A stretch of 64,000 bases of DNA from Planctomycetales bacterium ZRK34 (GCA_014873095.1 CP050848.1:2787850-2851849); one strand, 5' to 3'. Positions 33,949-42,843 are shown, numbered from the stretch's first letter. A program made the numbers and translations. Notes: generated by a model from the sequence alone, not told the origin.

Positions 33949-35721
33949 ATGCTCAAACGCTGTCTTTACACCGCCTGCCTGTTGCTGGTCATGAACGTCG
34001 CGGTCATGGCGGTTGATCCGCCGGCGGCTTACGGGCCGACGCCTTCGCCGAGTCAGCTCGCCTGGCAGCGGATGGACATGACGATGTTCGTACACTTCGG
34101 GGTGAACACCTTCACCGGCCGCGAGTGGGGCGATGGCTCCGAAGACCCCGACCTGTTCCAACCCAACGAGCTGGACTGTAAACAGTGGGCGGCCGAGGCG
34201 AAGAAGGCCGGCTTCGGGCTGGTGATTCTGACGGCCAAGCACCACGATGGTTTCTGCCTCTGGCCCAGCGCCATGACCGAACACGATGTGGCGTCGAGCA
34301 CGTGGCGCGGTGGCAAGGGCGATGTCGTGAAAGAGTTCACCGAGGCGGTGCGGGCCGAGGGACTGAAGGTCGGGTTGTATCTTTCGCCGTGGGATCGCAA
34401 CGCGCCGAGCTACGGGCAGGGCGAGCCGTACAACAAGTTCTTCCGCGGCCAGCTTGCCGAACTGCTGACCAACTACGGCCCGGTCGCCGAGATGTGGTTT
34501 GACGGCGCCAATGGTGAAGGCCCCAACGGTAAAAAGCAGAGCTACGACTACACCAGCTACTACAAGCTGATTCGTGAAAAAGCCCCGGACGCGGTGATCG
34601 CCATCGCCGGGCCGGACGTGCGATGGGTCGGCAATGAGTCGGGTGTGGCGCGGCTCAACGAGTCGAGCGTGGTCAATGACAAGCGGTGGTATCCCGCTGA
34701 GTGCGATGTGTCGATCATGCCCGGGTGGTTCTGGGATCCCGATGACGACACGAAAGTCAAATCCGTCGCGCACCTGATGGACATCTACTACAAATCCGTC
34801 GGTCGCAACAGCGTGCTGCTGTTGAACGTCGGCCCGGACAAGCGCGGCAAGCTGTCAGACAACATCGTCAATCGCCTGCGTGAATTCCGGGCGGCCATCG
34901 ATCAGATTTACAAGTATGACTTCGCCCGTGATGCGAAGCTGACCGCCTCGAACACGCGCGGCGGCGATTCACGTTTCGGCGTGCAGCAGATGCTCGATGG
35001 CGACCCCGACACTTACTGGGCTGCGGATGACGATGTGAAGCAGGCTGCGATCACGCTCGACCTCGGCGCGGCCCGCAAGTTCAACGTCGTCCGCATCGAA
35101 GAGCCGATCCAACTCGGCGAGCGCGTCACGCAGTGGCATGTCGAAGCGCAGGTCGATGGCCAATGGCAGACGCTGGCGACGCGCCGCGTGATTGGTCATC
35201 GTCAACTGATTCGCGTGCCGATGACGACCACTCAGCAGGTGCGCTTCGTGATTGACGATGCCGCCGCCTGCCCGGCGATCAGCAAGATCGGGTTGCACCT
35301 GGACCCCGATGCCGCGGTCGACAGCGATGTCACCGTTTCGGCGAACCACCCCGCCGAGGCGTCCGACGTGCACGGCAACAACACGAACTACGGCCCGGAC
35401 AAGGCGATCGACGACGACCTGCACACCCGCTGGGCGACCGGTGACAACACCCGCGCCTGCTGGCTTGCCGTCGATCTCGAATCGCCGCAGAAGATCGACC
35501 ACGCCCGCATCTACGAATTCGATTCGCGCATCGAGAAGTTCAACATCGAGGTGCGGAACAGCCCGAATGACGATTGGCAGGTCGTCTACACCGGTCAGAA
35601 GGTCGGCAAGAAGTTGCAGGTGAAGTTCAAACCCGTGACCGCCCGCTACGTGCGGCTGAACATCCTCGAAGCGAGTTTCGCCCCGACGATCTGGGAATTC
35701 GGCGTTTACCCGGCGCCGTGA
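33949..35721 (+). CDS. Secreted alpha-L-fucosidase (GH29) with C-terminal F5/8C domains
   Basis: A 590-residue exported glycoside hydrolase that releases alpha-linked L-fucose. Signal peptide about 1-22. The GH29 barrel (25-330) shows FVHFGVNTFTGREWG, LTAKHHDGFCLWPS, YLSPWDRN and MWFDGANGEG with the nucleophile Asp, and ends LLLNVGPDKRG. Two discoidin-like F5/8 type C (CBM32-like) domains follow: about 345-450 (LDGDPDTYWAADDDV) and 465-590 (IDDDLHTRWATGDN). Start 33949 has GAGG eight nt upstream. Its position after the sigma/FecR/PEP-CTERM unit and a pseudopilin suggests use of fucose-containing polysaccharide. Confidence 0.95.
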   Translation: MLKRCLYTACLLLVMNVAVMAVDPPAAYGPTPSPSQLAWQRMDMTMFVHFGVNTFTGREWGDGSEDPDLFQPNELDCKQWAAEAKKAGFGLVILTAKHHDGFCLWPSAMTEHDVASSTWRGGKGDVVKEFTEAVRAEGLKVGLYLSPWDRNAPSYGQGEPYNKFFRGQLAELLTNYGPVAEMWFDGANGEGPNGKKQSYDYTSYYKLIREKAPDAVIAIAGPDVRWVGNESGVARLNESSVVNDKRWYPAECDVSIMPGWFWDPDDDTKVKSVAHLMDIYYKSVGRNSVLLLNVGPDKRGKLSDNIVNRLREFRAAIDQIYKYDFARDAKLTASNTRGGDSRFGVQQMLDGDPDTYWAADDDVKQAAITLDLGAARKFNVVRIEEPIQLGERVTQWHVEAQVDGQWQTLATRRVIGHRQLIRVPMTTTQQVRFVIDDAAACPAISKIGLHLDPDAAVDSDVTVSANHPAEASDVHGNNTNYGPDKAIDDDLHTRWATGDNTRACWLAVDLESPQKIDHARIYEFDSRIEKFNIEVRNSPNDDWQVVYTGQKVGKKLQVKFKPVTARYVRLNILEASFAPTIWEFGVYPAP

Positions 35722-35901
35722 CGGCGGACATGCCCCGCGCTGCCCGAAAGCCGCGTTTTGGTGTAAAAACATCGGTCGTGCGGAAGAATTGCCAAAATTA
35801 TGTTGATGAAACCGGTTTCCGGGTTATTTTATAGGTGTCGGCTTTCGCCGAGGCAGATTGAGATACGACGGACATTTCCACGCCTGGGAGGCAAGGACAT
35901 C

Positions 35902-37491
35902 ATGAGATTCGCACCCAAATCGTTCACCCTGGCGGCCCTGCTTGCCGCGGCGTTCTGCACTGCATCCGCTCAAGCCAGCCCGTTCCTGTATTACAGCTAC
36001 GACAGCCCCGATGACGCCACCGACGGCATGATCACCGACAACTCCGGCAACGGCCGCGACGGCACCGTCAATACCTACGACTCCGGCACCGCCATTGTCG
36101 ACGGCGATGTCCCCGCCGGCATCGTGTCGGATCAGTCCCTGGCCCTGACCGAAGACGCCGACGGCGACGGCGCCCGCGTCGATCGAACCATCTCCTCCGG
36201 CGATCTGAATTTCAACGCCGACAGCTGGACCGTCGCCACCTGGTACCAGCGCAACGACACCGACAATCGCGACTTCATCCTTCACGTCGGCGCCGGCGAC
36301 GGCTTTGGTGGTGAAAACGAACTGTACATCTACCAGGAGTCCGGCTCCGACAATGTCACGCTGCAGCACATCAGCGGCGGCACCGACATCAACATCAGCA
36401 CCGCCGCCGGCCCGGCCGGTTCGTGGCACCACGTCACTGCCGTGCACGATGCCGACAGCAGCGTCGTCCGCTTCTACGTCGACGGTGCGCTCGCCGGGAC
36501 CGATTCCAGCTTCAACTTCAACATGAGCCAGTCCAATCCCGTCATCTTCGGCGGGCAGAACGCCACCAGCGGCGCCGGCTTTGCCAATCGCAACCTCGAC
36601 GGCAAGCTCGACGATTCAGCCATCTGGTCCAGCGCCCTGTCGACCTTCGCCGTCGAATCCCTGGCCAACGGCAATCTCGATCCCAACGCCGTTCCGACCA
36701 AGCGCTCGCCCGACCTGTTCCTCTACTACAGCTTCGAAGCTCCCGATGTCGCCACCGACGGCTCGGCCACCGACAACTCCGGCAACGGTCGCACCGGCAA
36801 TCTCTCGGAGTACGGCGCCGGCACCGCCACCTACATCAACGACTCGCCGACCGGCATCCTCGGTTCCCAGGCCCTGCAGTTGGATGTCACCGACAACGCC
36901 AACGCCGCCCAGCTCAACCGCTCCATCAGCACCTCCGATCTGAACTTCTCCGCAGAGGACTGGACCTTCGCTTCCTGGTACAAGACCACCGACACCGGCA
37001 CCAACATGCTCATGCACATCGGCACCGGCGACGGCTTCGGCACCGACAACGAGCTGTACCTCAACGTCCACGGCGGGCAGATCGATCTCGTTCACTACTA
37101 CGGCTCCGGCACGTTCGACGTCAATCTGTCCGAGTCCGGTTTGAACACCGCCGAATGGCACCACGCTGTGGTCGCCTTCGATGCCGATACCGACACCTTC
37201 ATGTTCTACGTCGACGGCGAACTGGTCGGCGCCGCCTCCTCATCGACACTCAACATGGACCAGACCACCGCCTTCCGCATCGGCGGACAGGCTGCCGGCT
37301 CGCATTCCCGCGATTTCGACGGCCTGATCGACGACACCGCCCTGTGGTCCCGCACACTCTCCGAGTTCGAAATCGGTCAGCTCTACTCCGGCGCCCAGCT
37401 CGCCTATTCCGTGATCCCCGAGCCCGGCACGCTGGTCATGCTCCCCCTGGCCGCCGGCGCCCTGCTGATGCGCCGCCGCCGCGCCGCCTGA
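35902..37491 (+). CDS. PEP-CTERM protein with two LamG domains
   Basis: A 529-residue exported protein. Signal peptide ends AAAFCTASAQASP. Two homologous LamG/concanavalin domains (about 28-260 and 270-505) each start LYYSY/LYYSF and share TDNSGNGR, WTVATWYQ/WTFASWYK and WHH motifs, so they arose by tandem duplication. The end is VIPEPGTLVMLPLAAGALLM then RRRRAA. AAGGA lies six nt before ATG 35902. Such proteins bind carbohydrate or calcium at the surface; this one follows the fucosidase gene and ends at a strong terminator. Confidence 0.9.
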   Translation: MRFAPKSFTLAALLAAAFCTASAQASPFLYYSYDSPDDATDGMITDNSGNGRDGTVNTYDSGTAIVDGDVPAGIVSDQSLALTEDADGDGARVDRTISSGDLNFNADSWTVATWYQRNDTDNRDFILHVGAGDGFGGENELYIYQESGSDNVTLQHISGGTDINISTAAGPAGSWHHVTAVHDADSSVVRFYVDGALAGTDSSFNFNMSQSNPVIFGGQNATSGAGFANRNLDGKLDDSAIWSSALSTFAVESLANGNLDPNAVPTKRSPDLFLYYSFEAPDVATDGSATDNSGNGRTGNLSEYGAGTATYINDSPTGILGSQALQLDVTDNANAAQLNRSISTSDLNFSAEDWTFASWYKTTDTGTNMLMHIGTGDGFGTDNELYLNVHGGQIDLVHYYGSGTFDVNLSESGLNTAEWHHAVVAFDADTDTFMFYVDGELVGAASSSTLNMDQTTAFRIGGQAAGSHSRDFDGLIDDTALWSRTLSEFEIGQLYSGAQLAYSVIPEPGTLVMLPLAAGALLMRRRRAA

Positions 37492-37528
37492 TCAGTCAGC
37501 ATGCGTTGTTCAAAGATTGTCATCACAG

Positions 37529-37555
37529 CCGCGAGCGGAAGCTCGCGGTTTTTTT
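37529..37555 (+). terminator. Strong intrinsic terminator (also R2 family)
   Basis: CCGCGAGC-GGAA-GCTCGCGG followed by seven T. It ends the LamG PEP-CTERM gene. The AGCCGC-GGAA-GCGG layout matches the repeat at 39321. Confidence 0.9.
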
Positions 37556-37619
37556 CTACCCATCGCCTCAGTTCACTCATGTTGTACAATCCCCATAGCC
37601 GCTGATTTGGGGATGTGTT

Positions 37620-39269
37620 ATGCCGCACGCCGCTCCGGGTTCAAATCACAATCGAATACTCGTGGGCCTTGCGGTCCTCAGCGTGTTGATCCTCGCGCCG
37701 CTGGCGGTATGGATGTCGGTTGGCGCCATGACGGCCGTTTCCTCCATCTCGCACAACGGCGCCGCGTCGCACGGCAACGATTCGCACTGGTTTGCCCCGC
37801 AGCGGGCCGCCATCATCATGACCGGCCCCGAGGCTGAGCCGTATGCTCAGGCGCTGCGTGATGAGCTGATTGATCGCGGCTGGTTCAAACAGATCGACAT
37901 GGCCTCGCCGGGGCAGACCGTCACCGGCCGCGTCGACTTTTTCTTTTGCGTGGGTGAACCCGAACTGGCCAAGCGGGACGGCTCCGGGGTCATGTGGACT
38001 CATCAGGTGGCCGTGCCGATCAGCGGTGGGGTCGCCCCGTTGCTGTCATCGAATCAGTATGTCGATCAGCTGACCCCGCCGCGACGCAGGCTTCGTTTCA
38101 GCTACCAGATCAGAAACCGCATCGAAGGGTATGGCATGCCCGTTGATCCTGCTGATCAAGCCCAACAGGTCGCGCTCGAACTCCTCGACGCACATAAGCG
38201 TGACCTTGACCCAGCCTCGACCCGGCGCAGCGCCGACCTGCCGGACGACTTTTTCGGTGTGGTCGGCGAGGCTGATTCATCGCACGAGTTGCCGGTCAAG
38301 CTGGATGCCCTGGCGGGTCACGACCTGCACTGCATCGCCGACGGCCCGGGCTACATGGCCCGCCGTCGCATGTACTGGGTGACCACCTCGCCGAAAGCGC
38401 CCGGTGATATGTTGCCCGTAATCGCCAGGCAATTGTACGCCGACGGCTGGCGGCTCAATCTCAAACCCGAGCATTACCGCGAGCACGATCGCCATCTCCG
38501 CGCCCGCCGTCAGATGCAACTGCTCGAAATCTTCACACCTCCTAAAAGCGAGCGTGAACAAATCCCCTGGTCCGCCGCGCCTGCCGACACGCTCTACATC
38601 ATCGCCTACACCGAGCGGTTTTCCGGTGACCAGTCCGCCGCCGTTGTCGAGCATCTGTTCGAGCTGCAACGCAGCGTCGACGAACTCGTCGTCTACGAAA
38701 ACCTCATGACCCGTGATCAGCGCCGCCGCCTGATTCCGCTGCTCGAAGCCGCCCCCAAACAAATCGCCGTCTGGCATTGCGACATGGCCCGCCGTTACCA
38801 CCACGTGCTCGACGACACCACCCGCGCCCACGCATCACTCCGCAAGGCTTACGACCTCGCCCTCGCCGAACGCGATTTCAAATTCATCCACCAGACCATG
38901 AAATGGGCCGCCAAGTCGATCAAGCTTCCCGAGCTCGCCAAGCCCATGACGCGCCGGCAGTTGCTCGACGCCGGCGCGGTCGACCTCGAAGCCGGGCCGG
39001 TGCAGGTCAAGCTCGCCCCCGGTGATCGCTTTGTCGGATTCGTCACGCCCGGCGACGACATCCACCTGTTCACCATCGGCCACAACCACGGCAACCAACT
39101 CCGCTACGAAGCATGGCGCCCCCGCGGTTCCAGCTCCAGCACAACCACCTTCTCCACGCATCAGGCCAACGACGCCCTGGGCGCCGGCCAATGGCTGTTC
39201 ACCTGGACGCTGATCAACCCCGGCCCGCCGCCGACTTTCGAATTCAAAGCTGCCCCTCGCACCCCATAA
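37620..39269 (+). CDS. Membrane-anchored hypothetical protein
   Basis: A 549-residue protein with one N-terminal membrane helix (ILVGLAVLSVLILAPLAVWM, about residues 13-32) and a large outer part. It is rich in Arg and Asp, has helical segments in its second half (YHHVLDDTTRAHASLRKAY) and a beta-rich end. Start ATG 37620 precedes the anchor closely. No catalytic motif or known domain is visible. It stands alone between a terminator and a repeat-rich gap, so context gives no role. Confidence 0.7.
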   Translation: MPHAAPGSNHNRILVGLAVLSVLILAPLAVWMSVGAMTAVSSISHNGAASHGNDSHWFAPQRAAIIMTGPEAEPYAQALRDELIDRGWFKQIDMASPGQTVTGRVDFFFCVGEPELAKRDGSGVMWTHQVAVPISGGVAPLLSSNQYVDQLTPPRRRLRFSYQIRNRIEGYGMPVDPADQAQQVALELLDAHKRDLDPASTRRSADLPDDFFGVVGEADSSHELPVKLDALAGHDLHCIADGPGYMARRRMYWVTTSPKAPGDMLPVIARQLYADGWRLNLKPEHYREHDRHLRARRQMQLLEIFTPPKSEREQIPWSAAPADTLYIIAYTERFSGDQSAAVVEHLFELQRSVDELVVYENLMTRDQRRRLIPLLEAAPKQIAVWHCDMARRYHHVLDDTTRAHASLRKAYDLALAERDFKFIHQTMKWAAKSIKLPELAKPMTRRQLLDAGAVDLEAGPVQVKLAPGDRFVGFVTPGDDIHLFTIGHNHGNQLRYEAWRPRGSSSSTTTFSTHQANDALGAGQWLFTWTLINPGPPPTFEFKAAPRTP

Positions 39270-39320
39270 GTCTGTCGGTCTCGTTGCCAGAGCATTTTGC
39301 GTCATACATGACCGTGTAAT

Positions 39321-39351
39321 AGCCGCAAGCGGAAGCTTGCGGTCCGCGGCT
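39321..39351. repeat. R2-type hairpin (copy 3)
   Basis: AGCCGCAAGC-GGAA-GCTTGCGG, then TCCGCGGCT, which can also pair with the leading AGCCGC. The same plan as 33016-33062 and 37529-37548. Confidence 0.7.
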
Positions 39352-39380
39352 ATGAAGCAAAAACAATCGGAGCGTCAGAA

Positions 39381-39466
39381 GGTGATCGACCACGAACCTG
39401 TAGCACAGCCGCCCCCGGCTGTGCTGTAGTCGTCGCTCGCACAGCCGAGGGCGGCTATGCCACAAT
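39381..39466. repeat. GCACAGCCGCCCCCGGCTGTGC repeat (copy 1)
   Basis: GTGATCGACCACGAACCTGT precedes a hairpin of GCACAGCCG and CGGCTGTGC; a second fold-back (GCACAGCCGAGGGCGGCTATG) follows. Copy 2 is at 39858-39942; a worn third lies around 39586-39635. Confidence 0.75.
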
Positions 39467-39474
39467 ACCGCGTT

Positions 39475-39498
39475 CGGGCTTTACACAAAGCCCGAGTG
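39475..39498 (+). terminator. Perfect hairpin with short T-run
   Basis: CGGGCTTT-ACAC-AAAGCCCG followed by AGTGTTTT. About 200 bp after the preceding gene; function as a terminator is uncertain. Confidence 0.4.
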
Positions 39499-39675
39499 TT
39501 TTCCGCGATTGGCATCATACCCATCTCAAAAATACTCGAGTGTCAGATCACAACCGACCCAGGACCCGCAGCCCAAACGCCTTGCCGGGCGGGCGACAAC
39601 TTCAGTCCAGCCGGGGACGATCGGGCCACAGACTACGCCCCAAACCTTTTCTGATGCCCAAAATGCATCAATATT

Positions 39676-39706
39676 AAAGAACATATTTAACTTAAATATG
39701 TTCTTT
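39676..39706. repeat. 31-bp perfect AT-rich palindrome
   Basis: AAAGAACATATTTAA, one C, then TTAAATATGTTCTTT. No gene lies within 290 bp on either side. The gap 39270-39996 holds only this and the repeats listed beside it. Confidence 0.8.
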
Positions 39707-39857
39707 GGTGTTGAGTTATTCAACGGTGAATTGCGATTACGCATTGCGGTGTGCGATCACTCATTGCGGCGAGTGATCATGCGTAGTGATGTGTGAACAT
39801 GCATTGTGGCGTGTGATTTCCATCGCGAAAGCGATTGGGGGGCTCGGGCGTCAGATC

Positions 39858-39942
39858 GTGATCGACTGCGAACCTGTGGCACAGCCGCCCCCGGCTGTGC
39901 GGGCGATGACTTCAGCACAGTCGGGGGCGACTGTGCCACAGA
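39858..39942. repeat. GCACAGCCGCCCCCGGCTGTGC repeat (copy 2)
   Basis: GTGATCGACTGCGAACCTGT, hairpin, then GCACAGTCGGGGGCGACTGT fold-back. Aligns along its length with 39381-39466. Confidence 0.75.
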
Positions 39943-39996
39943 GCTTCAATCAGCATCACATTCTGACGCCCGAGTCTTTTGCGTGTTGGATATCAC

Positions 39997-40956
39997 TTAT
40001 CCCATCGCCGCGTCGACCGCGCGCTGCATCGCCGCCAGGCCCGCCTTCGCGGCGTCGAGCGCCGGCATCGACCACAACTTCTTGTTGAACAGTTCCAGCG
40101 ACAGCACGCGCTTTGACTCGCCTGCGTTGGCCGCGAAGTCGCGCAGAATCTGCGTCAACGGCGCGATGCCTTCGCCCGGCAGCAGGCGGTCGCCGTCGCC
40201 GATGGTCGCCCGGTCGATCGCCGGGTAGTCGTTGATGTGAATCGTCCGGGCGGCGGTTGCGCTGAGCAGTCGCACCGCCTGGCTCGGCGTGCCGCCCTTA
40301 TAAAGGTGATACACATCCGACAGCACATGCGCTTCGCGGTGCCCGCAGGCTGCCGCGATGTGCAGCGCCTCGCCCAGCGTCGTCACGTTCGGCGAAAAGC
40401 CCCACACCTCAAGCTCCGGCATCACCCCCGTTTCGCCGCCGACTTCCAGCAGGGCGTGATACCGCTCAGCCGCCGCCTCGATCGAAATCTTCGGCGCGTC
40501 CGCCTTGTGTGCCCCGATCGGCGGAGCCGCGATCCGTTCGCCGCCCATCGCGCCCATCACCGCCATCTCGCGCTTCATCTGCTCCAGTCCCCTGGCCCGC
40601 TCCGCCGCATCGTCCACGATCCACTTGGCGAACCCGATCGCCCCCGTGACGCGCACACCATGATCGGCGCACCGCTTGCCCAGGTCCTCTAGCGACCCGC
40701 CCGACTCCTTGAACTTGACCGCATCCCCGACCCACGGCTCGATCGCCCCGTACCCCGCCTCGATCGCCACCGTGACCTGTTCATCCAGCGGCAACTTCTG
40801 CCCCCGAATCGTCGCCATGTTCAACCCCAGAATGAACGGCCCATCCCCGGAAGTGTTCTTCTCAGCGCGAGCATCGCCGGCCCGTGTCCCCGCAAAAACC
40901 GCCGCCCCGATCGCACCGCTCACCACCCCACGCCGCGTGACATGCCGATCCACCAT
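39997..40956 (-). CDS. Tat-exported sugar phosphate isomerase/epimerase-like protein
   Basis: A 319-residue xylose-isomerase-like TIM barrel. The N-terminus (TRRGVVSGAIGAAVFAGTRA) has a twin-arginine signal. Barrel features include AIEPWVGDAVKF, PELEVWGFSP, DVYHLYKGG and HINDYPA, which supply the metal-binding Glu, Asp and His residues. Start 40956 has GGAGG six to seven nt upstream; the longer frame upstream only translates a dispersed repeat. It is likely an exported isomerase or epimerase of sugars, as is common in planctomycetes; its substrate is unknown. Confidence 0.85.
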   Translation of the reverse strand: MVDRHVTRRGVVSGAIGAAVFAGTRAGDARAEKNTSGDGPFILGLNMATIRGQKLPLDEQVTVAIEAGYGAIEPWVGDAVKFKESGGSLEDLGKRCADHGVRVTGAIGFAKWIVDDAAERARGLEQMKREMAVMGAMGGERIAAPPIGAHKADAPKISIEAAAERYHALLEVGGETGVMPELEVWGFSPNVTTLGEALHIAAACGHREAHVLSDVYHLYKGGTPSQAVRLLSATAARTIHINDYPAIDRATIGDGDRLLPGEGIAPLTQILRDFAANAGESKRVLSLELFNKKLWSMPALDAAKAGLAAMQRAVDAAMG

Positions 40957-41000
40957 GTAAAACCTCCGCAAATGTGAATGCCGCACTATATCATCTTCTC

Positions 41001-41036
41001 CCTCTCCCCTCGCGGGAGAGGGCTGGGGTGAGGGGG
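41001..41036. repeat. CCCTCACCCCAGCCCTCTCCC repeat (copy 2, inverted)
   Basis: CCTCTCCCCTCGCGGGAGAG then GGCTGGGGTGAGGG. It is the inverse of 8079-8109, and lies between two minus-strand genes. Confidence 0.75.
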
Positions 41037-41063
41037 CGGTAGACAAACTTTCATCAGAGGTTG

Positions 41064-41351
41064 TCAGGCGTCGTCCGGATGTTTTGTGTCTTTTGATCGG
41101 CAAAACTGAATACGACTGCGACTGATCATGTCGCTTCGTTTGCCGAGATGGCCCGTTGATTCTAGGTATTTCTCCGGGATGCCGAAGGTCTCGCCGTATT
41201 CGTTGACATGCACTCCATAGACACGACGCTCATACTCGTCTGGATCACCCATGCCCGAAATCAATCCTTCGCGACCGATCAAAGGATCAGGAATACCTGG
41301 TACATCTGCTTTGATTCGAACAATCTCAAAAAACTCAAACTTGGATTTCAT
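41064..41351 (-). CDS. Imm31-like small immunity protein
   Basis: A 95-residue protein starting MKSKFEFFEIVRIKADVPG. The pattern of an early VRIK strand, GREGLISGMGD, VYGVHVNEYGETFGIPE and YLESTGH matches small Imm31-type immunity proteins that neutralise secreted toxins. It stands alone with no toxin or secretion gene next to it, unlike the array at 22-26 kb. Start 41351 is the point where homology-like sequence begins; the open frame extends to 41627 without support. Ribosome binding is weak. Confidence 0.65.
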   Translation of the reverse strand: MKSKFEFFEIVRIKADVPGIPDPLIGREGLISGMGDPDEYERRVYGVHVNEYGETFGIPEKYLESTGHLGKRSDMISRSRIQFCRSKDTKHPDDA

Positions 41352-41907
41352 GCATTCGGACTCTTGTTGTCTGTGATGTGTTATGACGATACCGCCGTTT
41401 GCGTCGGCCTGAATCCATCGTCGCGCCGCCCGGTGTAACTGTGGTGCCACGATTGTCACATGCGAGCAGAAGTGTTGCAATCGACCGTCATGTTTTGGCG
41501 CACAGGTCTGACGCAAACTTTTCAGAATCGTGAAAGTGTACTCATTTGTCGCGACGGGTTGGTGCGCGCGGCGGGCCTGGGGCGGTGTGAACGAGGGCGC
41601 GCGCACGAACGTGTCGCGGCGCGCCATGCTGGTGCGCGCCGAACGGTCGAAAACGGGGTGAAAGTGGTCTTAACCGGGCTGTTTTTTGCCGCGCCGGTGC
41701 GCACCGGCGCGACGAGGCGGCATGTTTGTGCGCCGGGCGGCGAAACGAGCGGCGGTTTTCGGTGAATATCCGCGGTGATCCGGCGGTCAAACCCGATGTG
41801 CGCCCAGCGGGTTTTTGACTCGGCGGTGCGCGCGCCGGGCGGGGCGTCGCTTGACCGCGGGTGGCGGTTGGGTGAAACTTTCGGCGGGAACCGAGCTGGA
41901 GTCATGC
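41352..41907. other. GC-rich gene-free stretch rich in GCGC palindromes
   Basis: No frame here is convincing on either strand. It contains a perfect 20-bp palindrome GCGCCGGTGCGCACCGGCGC at 41691-41710 and many shorter GGTGCGC/GCGCACC elements from about 41560 to 41840. It lies between divergent genes and so must hold at least one promoter, which I could not pick out. Confidence 0.6.
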
Positions 41908-42843
41908 ATGGTGGATATGCCGAATATCGTCTGCGAGGGGTGCGGTAAGAAGTACCGCTGGAAGCCGGAGCTGGCCGGGAAGAAGGTCAAGTGCAAGTGC
42001 GGCCAGGTGCTGGAGATTCCCGACCCGCCGCAGGAAGATGATCCGAATGACGATTCATTCGGGGCGATCGAACTGGCGGACGTCGGCGAGTCGTCACACG
42101 CCAAGCCCGCGCCGCCCAAGCCATCCAAACCCGACAAGCCGGCTTCACCGATCGGCGAGGTGAAGATCGCCGGTGGTGACATCGAGCCGGTCGGGCTGGG
42201 CGGCGGCGAGGACGACGAGGCGGATGATTCCGGCAACTGTCCATCCTGCGGTCAACCGCTGGCCATCGACGCCGTGCTGTGCATCCAATGCGGTTTCAAC
42301 CGCAACACGGGTAAGAAGATCGGCACCGTCGGCGAGATGGAAGGCGACGAGGCCGGCGACGGGGCGACCTCGCACAAGCTGCACCAGCTCAAGCAGTGGA
42401 AGATTCCGGTGGCGATGGTGGTGATCGGCCTGGGCGTGAATCTGATGTTCGTCATGAGCCAGGGGGCCGAGGAAGGCGTCGAGGTCAATCCCGCGGTGAC
42501 GCTGATCGGCATGCTCATCGGCACGGGGTTGGGCGTGGTGTTGATGGTCGGGGCGGCTTTCCTGGCGGCGCCGCTGCTGGACACCACCTTCGGGGACATC
42601 CGCACGGCGATACTCAAGCTGGCCGCGGTCTATGTGACGCCGGGCGTGCTGATGTCGCTGGTGTCGGCCTTCATGGGTGATTGGCAGTTGATCCTCGGTC
42701 TGCCCGTGCTTTGGGGCAGTTACTTCGGGCTGCTGGTCTGGTTGTTCGATTTCGATTTCTTCGAAGCGGCGGTTTTCGCCATCATCGGTTGGCTCATCAA
42801 GTACTGGATCATCGGGTTTATTCTGGCGATGCTGCTGTACTGA
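41908..42843 (+). CDS. Double zinc-ribbon membrane protein
   Basis: A 311-residue protein with two zinc ribbons: CEGCGKKYRWKPELAGKKVKC at residues 8-28 (with CxC at 28-30) and CPSCGQPLAIDAVLCIQCG about residue 111-129. An acidic Pro-rich linker lies between them. Four or five membrane helices fill the C-terminal half (IPVAMVVIGLGVNLMFVM, LIGMLIGTGLGVVLMVGAAF and others). Start 41908 has GGAG about seven nt upstream. Family members are common in planctomycetes; their function is not known. Confidence 0.8.
   Translation: MVDMPNIVCEGCGKKYRWKPELAGKKVKCKCGQVLEIPDPPQEDDPNDDSFGAIELADVGESSHAKPAPPKPSKPDKPASPIGEVKIAGGDIEPVGLGGGEDDEADDSGNCPSCGQPLAIDAVLCIQCGFNRNTGKKIGTVGEMEGDEAGDGATSHKLHQLKQWKIPVAMVVIGLGVNLMFVMSQGAEEGVEVNPAVTLIGMLIGTGLGVVLMVGAAFLAAPLLDTTFGDIRTAILKLAAVYVTPGVLMSLVSAFMGDWQLILGLPVLWGSYFGLLVWLFDFDFFEAAVFAIIGWLIKYWIIGFILAMLLY

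Noticed and set aside
39997..41103. Longer start for the isomerase-like gene at 41103
   Set aside because: The added residues translate a dispersed CCCTCACCCCAG repeat; a strong ribosome binding site and a Tat signal support 40956.
41460..41905. Overlapping frames on both strands in the GC-palindrome region
   Set aside because: Arg/Ala/Pro-rich translations on both strands of the same palindromic DNA with no start signals.
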